From assembly GCA_026196225.1 (NCBI GenBank), contig JAPHRD010000030.1, forward strand, positions 1 to 64,000: DNA of 64,000 nt, given 5' to 3'. The translations under genes were made by a program, and so were the position numbers. Below the pieces are notes generated by a model, which was not told the DNA's origin, ran no database searches, and worked only from the letters and a program-made list of their open reading frames with translations. This stretch comes from Motiliproteus sp. (GTDB lineage: Bacteria > Pseudomonadota > Gammaproteobacteria > Pseudomonadales > Balneatricaceae). Position 1 is the stretch's first letter. Each line of letters begins with the position of its first letter. Positions 1 through 9,592 of this stretch are shown one piece after another.

Positions 1-234
1 ACATTAGCGCAGACCACCCTCGTCATCGCAATCAGCTATTGCAACAACGAGGGGAACCATACATTTTGTCTGAATTGTAGGGTAGGACCGGGTCAACATC
101 TGTCGGACAGCCTCCCCTTACGGTTGCTAAAGCAGATCATTAAGCGATCTGTAAAGATTGGTTAATAGATTCGGTATGTAGTGGTCGTGCGACTGAAAAA
201 GAGATGCAGGTTGTCCGTCTATCAATAGGCAAAA
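1..234. other. Non-coding left edge
   Basis: I see no convincing gene here. The stretch lies downstream of the minus-strand CHASE2-GGDEF-EAL gene. It contains a short inverted repeat, CAGATC (133-138) and GATCTG (146-151), without a following T-run, so it is not a clear terminator. It could be the upstream region of a gene outside the window. Confidence 0.4.
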
Positions 235-2739
235 CTAGAGAGGCTTAGGCTTTAGATAGCTATGTTCCACCCGGCCCTGTGAGCTGAGCTTTTCGGTGAA
301 TTCGGCGATAGGGATGGGGTGGCTAAACAGGTATCCCTGCAACTCTTCACATTCATGCTCCAGCAAAAATGCTGCTTGATCTTCGGTTTCAACGCCCTCT
401 GCAATAATGACCATGCCTAATCGTTTTGCCATGGCAATGATGGTCAGGGTGATCTGTGTGGAATTGTCATCGATGCCAATGTTTTGCGTAAAGGACTGAT
501 CGATCTTCAAGCGATTGAGAGGGAAGTTTTGCAGTTGGCTGAGAGATGAGTAACCGGTCCCGAAGTCATCGATGGCGAAACTAACCCCCAGTCTTTTAAT
601 CTCCCTCATGGTTTCGATCGCTTGCTCTACATTGTCGATCAGCGTGGATTCAGTGACTTCCAGCTCCAATTGCTGGGGGTTGATGCCTGCATTATCTATC
701 GCGGCTTTTATTTGGGATATCAGGTCTGCAGATGAGAACTGTAGCGGAGAAAGATTGACCGCAATGCGCAGTGGCCCCAGGCCTTGCTTTTCTAGAGATG
801 CCAGATCGTTGCATGCTCTGTTGAGTACCCAATCACCCAATTGCACAATTAATCCTGAATGTTCTGCGACCGGGATGAATGTAGCCGGGCTGATACGGCC
901 GAGTTGAGGATTGTCCCAACGCAACAGCGCTTCGGCTCCGATGATATTGCCGCTGATGGTATCTATCTGTGGTTGGTAATAGACTTCAAACTCGTCCCGT
1001 TCCATGGCATATCGCATAGCCTGTTCCAGCTGTGAACGGGTCTTGATCTCTTGACTGATATCGGCGGAGTAAACACAGAGTCCCTGGTCAGCATCCATTC
1101 TGGACTTGAACATGGCGGTATTAGCATTTTGCAGTAACGCCAGGGCATTGTTGCCGTCTGTAGGCCAGATGCTCACGCCAATATTGGGGCTCAGCACAAC
1201 CTCATCGTCGAAGTGAATAAAAGGCTTTTTCAGCTGGCGGAGGAACTCCTCGGCAACCTCTATGACTTGATGGTTATCTTCCTGTTCTGAAAGCAGAATA
1301 GCAAAATCATCACTGCTGAGATGGGCAATAAAGCTGGGCGGATTGGTAGTGGTTTTTAGCCGCAATGCCACGCTCTGCAAAATGGAATCTCCCATCGAAC
1401 GACCCAAAGCGGTGGTGGCTGATTTGGGCCAGTCAATATGTACCAACAATAGAGCGGCAACCGTAACTCGCGATGGTTGTGCGGTGAGGCGGCGTAAATA
1501 CTCCTCCAGCAGGTGCTGGTTTGGTAGGCCGGTAATTGAGTGATGTTGGGATTGGTGTTCCAAGCGTTGTTTCAGTTTTTTGGTCAGGCTTGACTCCACT
1601 CCCAGGCGCCAGACACTCCAGATACCCCATAGTCCGATCAGCATTGCGATGGTAGGAGCCGGAGAGAACCAGAGTCGGTACGAGATGAGTAATAATGCAG
1701 ATGTGCCTAGAGTAACCGCTATTTGGCTGATCAAAATAAAGGGGGCGAAGCGGAACGGTAAGCAAAGCGTGGTTATTCCAACGAACAGCGATAGCCCCAG
1801 AGTCAGAAGTATTTGGGTCTGATTTGAAACCGGTGCCAGTGGTTCCTCCTGAAGGAGTCCATTCAGTTGTTGCGCCAGTAAAGCCACTCCGGGCATACGT
1901 TGGTGGGAATGCTCTGAAGGTGAATAGAGCATATCTCCAATTCCGGAGCTGGTGGTACCCACGAGAACTAACTTATTTCGAATGTCTAAAGCAGATACGT
2001 GGCCGTCAATAATGTCAGAGTAGGAGATTTGATTGGGTGCTTGGTCATGGGAGCTAAAAGGTATGTAGCGCCGATGGGATCTGACCCAGCGGTTTTCGGG
2101 CGTACTCGGTTCTGCGGCAGAATTCTGGTTTGGGTACAGTCCTGTTGCGTTGTGGTCTATCCCTGCAACCTCCAGCATAGCCAGGGCAGCGCTGGGCCAG
2201 TGTGGGGCTCCTATGCCGCCGTAGAGGTAGAAGTGTCGGCTGATGCCATCAGAATCCAGTTCAACATCTACATGACCTAAGGCCGCAGCATGTTCTGCCA
2301 AGGCGGGGATGGGTAGCAGTTCAGAAATGTCAGCATCCGAAGTCTCCTTGGCAGGAGCTACCACCAGAACCGTTCGGCCGTTGCGTTCTATGGCATCGGC
2401 AAAAGCGCTATCTGAAATGGGGTCGCCGGCCTCCGAAAACAAGATATCGAAGACGACGGCGCTTGGCTGAAATGCGGTGAGCTGATCCAGGAGTTCTGCA
2501 TGTTGCTGTCGTGGCCAGGGCCAGCGCCCGATTCGCCGGATACTGGCCTCATCAACGGCGATGATGGTAATTTGATCGCTCATGGATGGTGCATGAAAGG
2601 GTAGCAACCAGTCGTAAGCGATCAGGTTGAGACGACTTAGCATAGGGCTTTGAGTGAGCCCCAGGTTAACCGGAATCAGCAGTAAGATGGCGGTTAGTCC
2701 TATGGCTCGTGCCAGGTGGCGCGGTACCATATGTGTCAC
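235..2739 (-). CDS. CHASE2 sensor with degenerate GGDEF and intact EAL domain (c-di-GMP phosphodiesterase)
   Basis: An 834-residue inner-membrane protein. An N-terminal membrane segment (about 10-28) is followed by a periplasmic CHASE2 sensor domain (about 45-290), a cluster of membrane segments (about 305-375), a GGDEF domain (about 395-550) and a C-terminal EAL domain (about 565-820). The GGDEF signature reads SSDDF (474-478), so diguanylate cyclase activity is unlikely. The EAL domain keeps EALLRW, AVNLSP, EVTES, DDFGTGYSS, LKID, AEGVET and QGYLFS, which are the metal-binding and catalytic positions of active c-di-GMP phosphodiesterases. The start is a GTG only 4 nt after the stop of the upstream LysM-FecR gene; an in-frame ATG at 2730 is an alternative. 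Co-transcription with an envelope FecR protein suggests sensing of an envelope or periplasmic signal that lowers c-di-GMP. The domain calls are secure; the signal is unknown. Confidence 0.9.
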   Translation of the reverse strand: MTHMVPRHLARAIGLTAILLLIPVNLGLTQSPMLSRLNLIAYDWLLPFHAPSMSDQITIIAVDEASIRRIGRWPWPRQQHAELLDQLTAFQPSAVVFDILFSEAGDPISDSAFADAIERNGRTVLVVAPAKETSDADISELLPIPALAEHAAALGHVDVELDSDGISRHFYLYGGIGAPHWPSAALAMLEVAGIDHNATGLYPNQNSAAEPSTPENRWVRSHRRYIPFSSHDQAPNQISYSDIIDGHVSALDIRNKLVLVGTTSSGIGDMLYSPSEHSHQRMPGVALLAQQLNGLLQEEPLAPVSNQTQILLTLGLSLFVGITTLCLPFRFAPFILISQIAVTLGTSALLLISYRLWFSPAPTIAMLIGLWGIWSVWRLGVESSLTKKLKQRLEHQSQHHSITGLPNQHLLEEYLRRLTAQPSRVTVAALLLVHIDWPKSATTALGRSMGDSILQSVALRLKTTTNPPSFIAHLSSDDFAILLSEQEDNHQVIEVAEEFLRQLKKPFIHFDDEVVLSPNIGVSIWPTDGNNALALLQNANTAMFKSRMDADQGLCVYSADISQEIKTRSQLEQAMRYAMERDEFEVYYQPQIDTISGNIIGAEALLRWDNPQLGRISPATFIPVAEHSGLIVQLGDWVLNRACNDLASLEKQGLGPLRIAVNLSPLQFSSADLISQIKAAIDNAGINPQQLELEVTESTLIDNVEQAIETMREIKRLGVSFAIDDFGTGYSSLSQLQNFPLNRLKIDQSFTQNIGIDDNSTQITLTIIAMAKRLGMVIIAEGVETEDQAAFLLEHECEELQGYLFSHPIPIAEFTEKLSSQGRVEHSYLKPKPL

Positions 2740-2743
2740 TCGA

Positions 2744-4390
2744 CTAAATTAATAGCAGTAATGAGCCGATTAAGACCGTCCAATAGCCCCGGTCAGGCGG
2801 CGGTAAAATTCGTTGGGTAGCCCCCCAAGGACCTTCATAGCCATCGGATTCGATCTGTTTTACACGCAAGTAGCGGGTTAGACCGGTGGATGGTGGAATG
2901 TCGAGCTGGGCTTCGGAAACGGTTTGATCAACGGTAATCTCTTTGAATTTCTTGTCGTAGGCGATCTGGACCTGATAACGGGCATCACTTGTACCAGGTC
3001 GCCAGCTGGCAACTGCTCGGCCATCTTCAGAGACGGATAAACTCGGATCAACCTTCTCGGGGATAGCTTTAATCTGATAAGAGCGGGATCTGCCTACAGG
3101 GCCTACTTCACCATCGGCGGCAATACTAGTGAGGCGCCAGTGGTAGGTGCCAGGATCTTTCAATTCTGCGGGTTTAAATTCTGTCGATGTCAGTGCCATT
3201 TGATCCAAAAGTAAGGTTTTAAAGTTTGCGTCAGCGGCGATCTCCAATCGATAGCCGGATGCGCTTTCTGGTTTGGTCCATCGTAGCGTCGGCGTTGCTC
3301 CCCGGAGTACCTGGCCCTCAATCGGTTCAAGGGCGATGGGTGGCTGCGGACGTGCGTCTAGGGTAATCAATTGGGTTTGGTTTAGTCCTTCGAGACCCAG
3401 TGAATCGATGCCTCGGACACGCACGAAGTAGGTGCCATCCGGCAGATCGGGTATTGCACTGCGGTTATGTTCACTGCGCTGCTGCCAAACTACGGTATCG
3501 AAGCTACGATCGTTAGCGATCTCAACACGATAAGCGACGGCATCTTTGAGTGGCTTCCAGGTGACGCGCCAGTTGATCTCTCGGATTCTTTCGGGAATAT
3601 CTCCCAGCTCCGGTTTTGGTAGCAACTGGCGAGGACGCAGCGGCTGTTTACCGGTGCTTACCTGAGTACCGAATCCGGCAGAAATTAAGCGTTGCTGCTT
3701 GGCGCCAGTCACTGCAACCTTGCCATGAAGAACCTCGATGTTAGAGGTTTTGCCGTTTTCTTTGACGGCCGCACGATAGACGGTTCCACGGACAGCGCTA
3801 ATGGCTGATGGGGTGTGGATTTCGAATCGGGAACCTGGTCCTTTGGCCGGTGTGACTTTAGTGTCCATGCGGCCTTTTAGCAGACGTAAGCGAGAATCCA
3901 CCATGCCGGTGCTGCCATGGGCGCTGAGATGGTCAAAGCGGACTTGGCTGCTGTTATGCAGCGTTAATATGGAACCATCGGCAAATTGTATCGCCACAGT
4001 GGTATTGGCGTCGGTCCGAATTTCGTCTCCTAAGCTAGCCATATTGCCGACCGCCAAGGGTTGGGCTGTTCGTTCACCTACCGGAGTAATCTGCGCTGAT
4101 CCCTGAATTGAAACGATTTTTGCTGGCACGGGGTTGCTACGTATCCATTTCATAGGGATGCGTATGCGGGTGCCCGGCTGCAGGCGTTTGGGATATTTGA
4201 TGTGGTTCATTCGGCGAACTTGCTCGAACCGTGTGACCCGATCGAGGTGCTTCTCACTCAGATCCCAGAGGTTATCACCTTCGCTGACCACGTAGACCCA
4301 CTCCTGGGCCCAAGTCTGGGTTGGTGCGAAGAGTATCGCAACAACTAGCCAGCTTATCCGTGAGAAGTGCTTTAACGTTTGATATTTCAA
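2744..4390 (-). CDS. LysM and FecR domain envelope protein with fibronectin-like repeats
   Basis: A 548-residue exported protein. A signal peptide (about 1-28, ending near TWAQ) precedes a LysM peptidoglycan-binding domain (about 32-82, with VSEGDNLWDLSEKHL), a FecR domain (about 95-240, containing RGTVYRA) and two or three fibronectin-III-like or WGR-type beta repeats with FVRVRGID and YHWRLTSI strands. A hydrophobic C-terminal segment (WTVLIGSLLLLI) may anchor it. The start codon appears to be TTG, chosen because GAGGGAA lies 5-6 nt upstream and the next residues form the signal peptide. It heads a two-gene unit with the CHASE2 protein; FecR-CHASE2 pairs recur in proteobacteria. Likely role (inference): a cell-wall-bound sensor or scaffold working with the membrane c-di-GMP enzyme. 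Confidence 0.85.
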   Translation of the reverse strand: MKYQTLKHFSRISWLVVAILFAPTQTWAQEWVYVVSEGDNLWDLSEKHLDRVTRFEQVRRMNHIKYPKRLQPGTRIRIPMKWIRSNPVPAKIVSIQGSAQITPVGERTAQPLAVGNMASLGDEIRTDANTTVAIQFADGSILTLHNSSQVRFDHLSAHGSTGMVDSRLRLLKGRMDTKVTPAKGPGSRFEIHTPSAISAVRGTVYRAAVKENGKTSNIEVLHGKVAVTGAKQQRLISAGFGTQVSTGKQPLRPRQLLPKPELGDIPERIREINWRVTWKPLKDAVAYRVEIANDRSFDTVVWQQRSEHNRSAIPDLPDGTYFVRVRGIDSLGLEGLNQTQLITLDARPQPPIALEPIEGQVLRGATPTLRWTKPESASGYRLEIAADANFKTLLLDQMALTSTEFKPAELKDPGTYHWRLTSIAADGEVGPVGRSRSYQIKAIPEKVDPSLSVSEDGRAVASWRPGTSDARYQVQIAYDKKFKEITVDQTVSEAQLDIPPSTGLTRYLRVKQIESDGYEGPWGATQRILPPPDRGYWTVLIGSLLLLI

Positions 4391-5035
4391 TGGAATTCCC
4401 TCGCCATAAAATAATCAATAGCTAAGTAACCAACTGCTAAAAATGGCTTAACTGTCTGATATCTGTAGGCAGAATAAACGCCCTGTTGTATGCACGCAAG
4501 TTCAATAAAAACTAATTTAAACGACCGTTAGAAGGTTTGCATTCATCCTTCCGCTGGGGGGAAAGGCTCGGCTCATCCTTTCTTCGTAATTCTTTCCAGC
4601 CCGATTCAATCCTGTTCTATAGGAGAGGGGGAGAGAACTCTGCTCAGATAACTATATTTGTCTCAGCATCTTGTCTGCCCATAAAGGTTCTCAGCGAATC
4701 TGTCTGGATAGGTCCTCTTTGTGATGCTGCTACGTTTCAGTCCCCCGCTGTTAACCCAGTCACTATGGGTGATTAGTCATGATTGCTATGACTTTTTTTG
4801 TTATTGGTTTGTTATGAGCTTGGTCAATTTTGTAAGCAAAAATGAATTTTAATGTTATTGCTGGAAGTGGTTGGTTTTGTCACTCTTGCATGGTCGTGGA
4901 CCTCGCGTCATCACTGATTGTGCGTGAGATAAGAATAAATAGATCTGATTGGCTATAGTTTAGGAGCATTTTGACTATCTAGGTGATCATTTCTGTCAAT
5001 AACCAGCCTGATAATGATAAAAAGTGGAATGGGTT
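4391..5035. other. Divergent intergenic region (about 640 bp)
   Basis: The region separates the minus-strand LysM-FecR gene from the plus-strand YCF48 gene and must hold divergent promoters. It is noticeably A+T-rich toward the right (4780-5020). I see no RNA gene, riboswitch or strong terminator. A 79-codon open frame at 4537-4776 has no ribosome binding site or recognisable product and I do not accept it. Confidence 0.4.
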
Positions 5036-6229
5036 ATGACGTTTTTTGTAACTACCTGTAAAAGGCCTTTTGCATTCTGGCGTGAGCACTCTTGGCTGTT
5101 GTTGTGCGCGTTAGTGTTGTTTTTTGGTCATATTTCAAATCTTTTCGCAGCGGATGAGGATCGCCTGAATCTTCCCGCTCTTGCTACCAAGTTGGCCCAT
5201 CGTTCACTGCTGTTAGATCTTGATCGCGCAGGGGAAAGGCTGTTCGCCGCCGGTGAGCGTGGCCATATAATCTATTCGGAAGACCAAGGATCCAGTTGGC
5301 AGCAAGCCACTGTACCGGTTTCCTCTTCTCTGACGGCAATAAGCTTTGTCGATGCAAATACCGGATGGGCGGTGGGGCACGATGGGGTGGTTCTGAAAAG
5401 CAGCGATGGTGGCGGTAGCTGGGTTAAACAGTTGGATGGCTATCAGATCAACCGTATGGTGCTTGCAGCCTATTCTCAACAGATGCAGCAGTTACGGCAG
5501 CAGCTGGAGCAGCTACAAGATCAGGAGGCTGATACCGAAGAGCTTGAGATTACTATCGAGGATCTGGAGATTGTACTCGAGGATGCTCAGCTGGCCGAAA
5601 AGGAAGGCCCCACCAAGCCTTTGTTGGATTTGCTGTTTCTAGACCCTATGCACGGCTGGGTTATCGGTTCCTACGGCTTGATTTTGGAAACCCATGACGG
5701 TGGCAGCAATTGGTTGCCGGTGATGACTTCCCTGGATAACCCCGATGGCTTTCATCTCAATACTATTTTGCGTACCTCTCGAGGGGATCTGCTGATCGCT
5801 GGCGAAGGGGGCGTGCTGTTTCGTTCGCAAGATGAGGGGGGGAGCTGGCAGCGTCTGGATTCTCCCTACGAAGGTTCCTACTACGCAGCGCTGGAAACAC
5901 AGCCTGCCGGTACGCTGTTGGTGGTCGGTTTAAGAGGTCGAGCTTTTCGCAGTGAAGATGGCGGTGACAGCTGGTTGGAATTAGACAGCGCTACACGCTC
6001 GACCCTGTCGGCAGCGTTGCAGCTAGATAATGGTGATCTTTTGCTGGCTGGTGGCAGCGGCTCTTTATCTATGCAGGCTGATTCTGAAGGCGCTTTCTTC
6101 AATTACGTCGAACCACAGCGCCGAGGTTTCACCGCATTGCTGGAAGCCAGTAATGGTGATCTGGTGCTGAGCGGGCAGGGCGGTATTACCCATGTTAAAC
6201 GACAGCAGTTTGAGGAGGCCATGCGATGA
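5036..6229 (+). CDS. YCF48/BNR-repeat exported protein with coiled-coil insertion
   Basis: About 397 residues. An N-terminal signal or anchor segment (LLLCALVLFFGHISNLFAA) precedes repeated beta-propeller blades of the YCF48/photosystem II stability factor type, with recurring motifs such as DANTGWAVGHDG, SSDGGGSWVK, GWVIGSYG, THDGGSNW and SEDGGDSW. Between the second and third blades (about 145-195) lies a Gln/Leu/Glu-rich heptad segment predicted to form a coiled coil, which is unusual in a propeller. ATG at 5036 is preferred over an upstream in-frame GTG at 5024 because TGGA sits at the right distance and the signal peptide then starts correctly. The stop overlaps the transporter start (ATGA). 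YCF48 proteins next to MMPL transporters are thought to be periplasmic partners of lipid export; that role here is inferred. Confidence 0.8.
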   Translation: MTFFVTTCKRPFAFWREHSWLLLCALVLFFGHISNLFAADEDRLNLPALATKLAHRSLLLDLDRAGERLFAAGERGHIIYSEDQGSSWQQATVPVSSSLTAISFVDANTGWAVGHDGVVLKSSDGGGSWVKQLDGYQINRMVLAAYSQQMQQLRQQLEQLQDQEADTEELEITIEDLEIVLEDAQLAEKEGPTKPLLDLLFLDPMHGWVIGSYGLILETHDGGSNWLPVMTSLDNPDGFHLNTILRTSRGDLLIAGEGGVLFRSQDEGGSWQRLDSPYEGSYYAALETQPAGTLLVVGLRGRAFRSEDGGDSWLELDSATRSTLSAALQLDNGDLLLAGGSGSLSMQADSEGAFFNYVEPQRRGFTALLEASNGDLVLSGQGGITHVKRQQFEEAMR

Positions 6230-8715
6230 GCCGGAGCAATCAGCATAATCACTCCGGCGGCGATAAGTCCGGTCGAAATCTTGAGCGGCAACTGCTGGAA
6301 CCTATTCGTCAATCAGAATCGCTGATCGAGCGCTTGGTATTCCGAAATCGTCTGCCGATTCTGTTGCTGTTTTTGCTAGCCAGTTTGCTGTTGGGATATC
6401 AGGCCACCGGCCTGAAGCCAGACGCTAGCTTCGAGAAAATGATCCCTGCCAGTCATCCCTATATTCAGAATTTCTTAGGACATCGGGAGGAGTTATCGGG
6501 GCTGGGTAATTCGGTGCGGATCGCTGTATCTACCACAGATGGCGATATCTTTACCGCTGAATACCAAGAACTACTGAAACAGATCACCGATGAGGTGTTC
6601 TTTATTCCGGGAGTGGACCGCTCGGCATTGAAGTCCTTGTGGACTCCAAATATCCGCTGGAAAGAGGTCACCGAGGAGGGGTTTGTCGGTGGCCCGGTCA
6701 TCCCAAACAGTTACGATGGCTCCGAGCAGAGCCTGGAACAATTGCGTCAAAACGCTTTGCGTTCAGGGCAAGTGGGTAGGCTGATCGCCAACGACTTTAA
6801 ATCTTCTATCGTCCATGCGCCGTTGTTTGATATCGACCCCCAAACTGGAGAACGGTTGGATTATCAGGTGTTTTCCGAGCGTCTCGAAACCCTGGTGCGG
6901 GACAAGTATGAGAATGAAAAATACAAAGTGCATATCACCGGCTTCGCCAAGGTGGTGGGCGATCTGATCGACGGTGCTTCTCAGGTTGTGCTGTTCTTCC
7001 TGTTGGCCTTAGCGATCACCGCAGTGCTGCTCTATTTGTACACTCGATGTCTTCGCAGTGCTCTGATAACACTGTGTTGTTCTTTACTTGCAGTTATTTG
7101 GCAGCTAGGTCTGCTCAACAGCCTTGGTTATGGTCTTGATCCTTATTCAATGCTGGTGCCGTTTTTGGTTTTTGCAATTGCCGTTAGTCATGGTGTGCAG
7201 ATCGTTAATGGAATCACCATCGAGAGCAGTCAGGGGGCAGAGCCTCTGGCGGCGGCCCGCCGAACTTTTCGGATGCTTTATATTCCCGGTTTAACCGCTT
7301 TGATCAGTGATGCCATCGGCTTTATTACGCTGATGGTGATCGATATCGCGGTGATTCAGGAATTGGCCGCGGCTGCGGCTATAGGCGTGGCCGTTATCGT
7401 ACTGACTAACTTGTTGCTGTTGCCTGTATTGATGTCTTATCTGCCGATGGGTAAAGGCGCTTTGGCCCATATCGATCGTCAGCAACAACGCCAGACTCTG
7501 TGGCTGTTTTTGCAGAAATTCAGCCGTCCGCGCACGGCGGCGGTGACGGTGGTGGTGGCAATGCTGCTATTTGCCTTTGGCGCCGATGTTAGTCGCAATC
7601 TGAAGATTGGTGACCTGGATCCAGGTACGCCTGAATTGCGTCCCGATTCCCGTTACAACCTGGACAACGCTTTTATCACCAGCAACTACAGCACCAGCAG
7701 CGATATTTTTGTGGTGATGGTAGAAACTGAAGATGAGCAGTGCGCCAGCTTTACCAACCTGGATCTGATCGATCGGTTCCAATGGCGTATGGCCAATGTC
7801 GACGGTGTTCAGTCAGTCTTAACCTTGGCGGACGTGGCCAAGCTAACCCTGTCGGGGTTAAGTGAAGGTAGTCTCAAGTGGCTAGCTCTCAGCCGTAATC
7901 AGTATCTGCTCAACGCCGCGCTGGCTTATGTACCCCAGGGAATGGTGAACGCGGAGTGTAATCTGACACCGGTGATCATCTTTCTAAACGATCACAAGGC
8001 AGACACGCTGGAGCGGGTGATCAGTGCCGCCGAGGCCTTCGCAGCCAGCAACAACAGCGATAAGATCCGTTTCAAGCTGGCCGCCGGTAATTCCGGTATC
8101 GAGGCGGCCACCAATCGGGTGATCGGTAAGGCTCAGTACCAGATGTTGGCCTGGGTTTACGGCGTGGTCAGTCTGCTCTGTTTATTGACCTTCCGGTCCT
8201 GGCGTACCCTGGTTTGTATTATCTTGCCACTGGCGTTGACGTCGGTGCTTTGTCAGGCCTTGATGACCTGGCTCGGTATTGGTGTGAAAGTGGCAACCCT
8301 GCCGGTAATTGCCCTGGGGGTGGGAATTGGAGTCGACTACGGTATCTATATCTACAGTCGCCTGGAATCTTATCTGCTGCAGGGGATGCCCCTCAGTACC
8401 GCCTACCTGCATACCCTTAAATCCACCGGCCGGGCGGTGGCCTTTACCGGCATTACCCTTGCCATCGGTGTGGGAACCTGGTTGCTGTCCCCGATTAAGT
8501 TTCAGGCCGATATGGGGATCCTGCTGACTTTTATGTTCCTGTGGAACATGTTGGGAGCGCTGGTGCTGTTGCCAGCTCTGGCCTATTTCCTTATTCGACC
8601 GAAAGTGGTGGAACCGCTGTCGGTGATTACACACAGCGATTATCAACCGGATGCCGACGGTAACAAGGGTGACTCGACTTTATCTAATCAGGAGCTTAAA
8701 GATGCCGTTCAATAA
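6226..8715 (+). CDS. MMPL/RND-superfamily transporter
   Basis: An 829-residue polytopic membrane protein of the MMPL (RND) family. It has the family layout: membrane helix 1 (about 43-62), a large periplasmic loop, a block of five helices (about 250-410), helix 7 (about 440-460), a second periplasmic loop, and a second five-helix block (about 640-790) with GVGIGVDYGIYIYSRL, the proton-relay-type GxxxDY motif of this family. It overlaps the YCF48 gene by 4 nt, and its end overlaps the universal stress protein gene by 14 nt, so the three genes are translationally coupled. Members of this branch export lipids, sterol-like compounds or hydrophobic metabolites. Neighbouring beta-oxidation genes fit a lipid-related substrate, but nothing in the sequence names it. 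Confidence 0.85.
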   Translation: MSRSNQHNHSGGDKSGRNLERQLLEPIRQSESLIERLVFRNRLPILLLFLLASLLLGYQATGLKPDASFEKMIPASHPYIQNFLGHREELSGLGNSVRIAVSTTDGDIFTAEYQELLKQITDEVFFIPGVDRSALKSLWTPNIRWKEVTEEGFVGGPVIPNSYDGSEQSLEQLRQNALRSGQVGRLIANDFKSSIVHAPLFDIDPQTGERLDYQVFSERLETLVRDKYENEKYKVHITGFAKVVGDLIDGASQVVLFFLLALAITAVLLYLYTRCLRSALITLCCSLLAVIWQLGLLNSLGYGLDPYSMLVPFLVFAIAVSHGVQIVNGITIESSQGAEPLAAARRTFRMLYIPGLTALISDAIGFITLMVIDIAVIQELAAAAAIGVAVIVLTNLLLLPVLMSYLPMGKGALAHIDRQQQRQTLWLFLQKFSRPRTAAVTVVVAMLLFAFGADVSRNLKIGDLDPGTPELRPDSRYNLDNAFITSNYSTSSDIFVVMVETEDEQCASFTNLDLIDRFQWRMANVDGVQSVLTLADVAKLTLSGLSEGSLKWLALSRNQYLLNAALAYVPQGMVNAECNLTPVIIFLNDHKADTLERVISAAEAFAASNNSDKIRFKLAAGNSGIEAATNRVIGKAQYQMLAWVYGVVSLLCLLTFRSWRTLVCIILPLALTSVLCQALMTWLGIGVKVATLPVIALGVGIGVDYGIYIYSRLESYLLQGMPLSTAYLHTLKSTGRAVAFTGITLAIGVGTWLLSPIKFQADMGILLTFMFLWNMLGALVLLPALAYFLIRPKVVEPLSVITHSDYQPDADGNKGDSTLSNQELKDAVQ

Positions 8716-9589
8716 CCGATTGTTGGTCGTTATCCGCTGCGGCAAGGATGAGCAGCCGGCCTTGGAACGTGGAAAACTGATTGCCCAGCGTCTGGGTGCG
8801 ACCCTTCACCTGTTACCCGATCATAAACCTCGCGGTGATCAGGATGGATGGTTGCAGGGAATGGTTGATGAACTGTCTGATCAAGGGTTTAACGCCGAGC
8901 TTGAAGACTGGGGTGAAGGGGATCTCATAGCCAATGTTTTGCAAACTCTTAAAAAGCAACGCTGTGGACTGCTGCTTAAATATCGGGATCGCAGGCATCC
9001 CGTTACCGACGCCTTTGTTACCCCTCGGGATTGGAAATTGTTGCGCTACGCACCCTGTCCGGTGCTGATGATTAAGCAGAACGAGTCCTGGCAGGGGCGG
9101 CCATTGATCGCAGCCGTTGATGCTGATCCTGAGGATGGTGATCATCGCTTGCTGAATGAACAGATTGTTCGAATGGCATCACAGATCGCCGACTTAAGCG
9201 GCGGTCTGATGCACCTGGTGTCGGCTTTTCCAGCTCCGATGCAGTCAGCCGATGCCCATTCGCAACTGTTAGCCCAGATCCAACACCGCTACCAACAAAA
9301 CTGCTTGGAACTCTGTCATCGCTTGCAGTGTCAGGCTGATGTCTTGGAAGTAGCGGAGGGTCCTCCAGAAACATTGATCCCCGCTTACAGCAGTTCCAAT
9401 AATGCCGGGCTGGTGATTATGGGGACCGTTGCTCGTCGTGGTGTGCGGGGTGCCTTGTTGGGAGGGAATACCGCTGAAGCCATTCTTTCTCAATTGAAGG
9501 CCGACGTGCTAACCCTTAAGCCCAAAGGTAGTGATGAAATTTTGGATCTTCTGCTGCATCAGGGCGAAACTCAATTGGCAGAGGAGTGA
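8702..9589 (+). CDS. Tandem universal stress protein (UspE-like)
   Basis: 295 residues made of two UspA-fold halves (about 1-140 and 145-290). The second half carries the ATP-binding signature of Usp proteins, GTVARRGVRGALLGGNTA, matching G-x2-G-x9-G-(S/T). The corresponding part of the first half (FVTPRDWKLLRYAPCPVLMI) lacks the glycines and is degenerate, as in UspE. ATG at 8702 is chosen because AGGAG lies just upstream and MPFNNRLLVVIRCG begins the first beta strand; a longer frame from 8651 would run deeper into the transporter gene. It is coupled to the MMPL gene. Role: cytoplasmic stress-response nucleotide-binding protein, partner unknown. Confidence 0.88.
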   Translation: MPFNNRLLVVIRCGKDEQPALERGKLIAQRLGATLHLLPDHKPRGDQDGWLQGMVDELSDQGFNAELEDWGEGDLIANVLQTLKKQRCGLLLKYRDRRHPVTDAFVTPRDWKLLRYAPCPVLMIKQNESWQGRPLIAAVDADPEDGDHRLLNEQIVRMASQIADLSGGLMHLVSAFPAPMQSADAHSQLLAQIQHRYQQNCLELCHRLQCQADVLEVAEGPPETLIPAYSSSNNAGLVIMGTVARRGVRGALLGGNTAEAILSQLKADVLTLKPKGSDEILDLLLHQGETQLAEE

Positions 9590-9592
9590 GTT

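Noticed and set aside
4537-4776. 79-codon open frame in the long gap before the YCF48 gene
   Set aside because: It has no ribosome binding site, an unnatural Ser/Phe-rich composition and no family resemblance; most likely chance.
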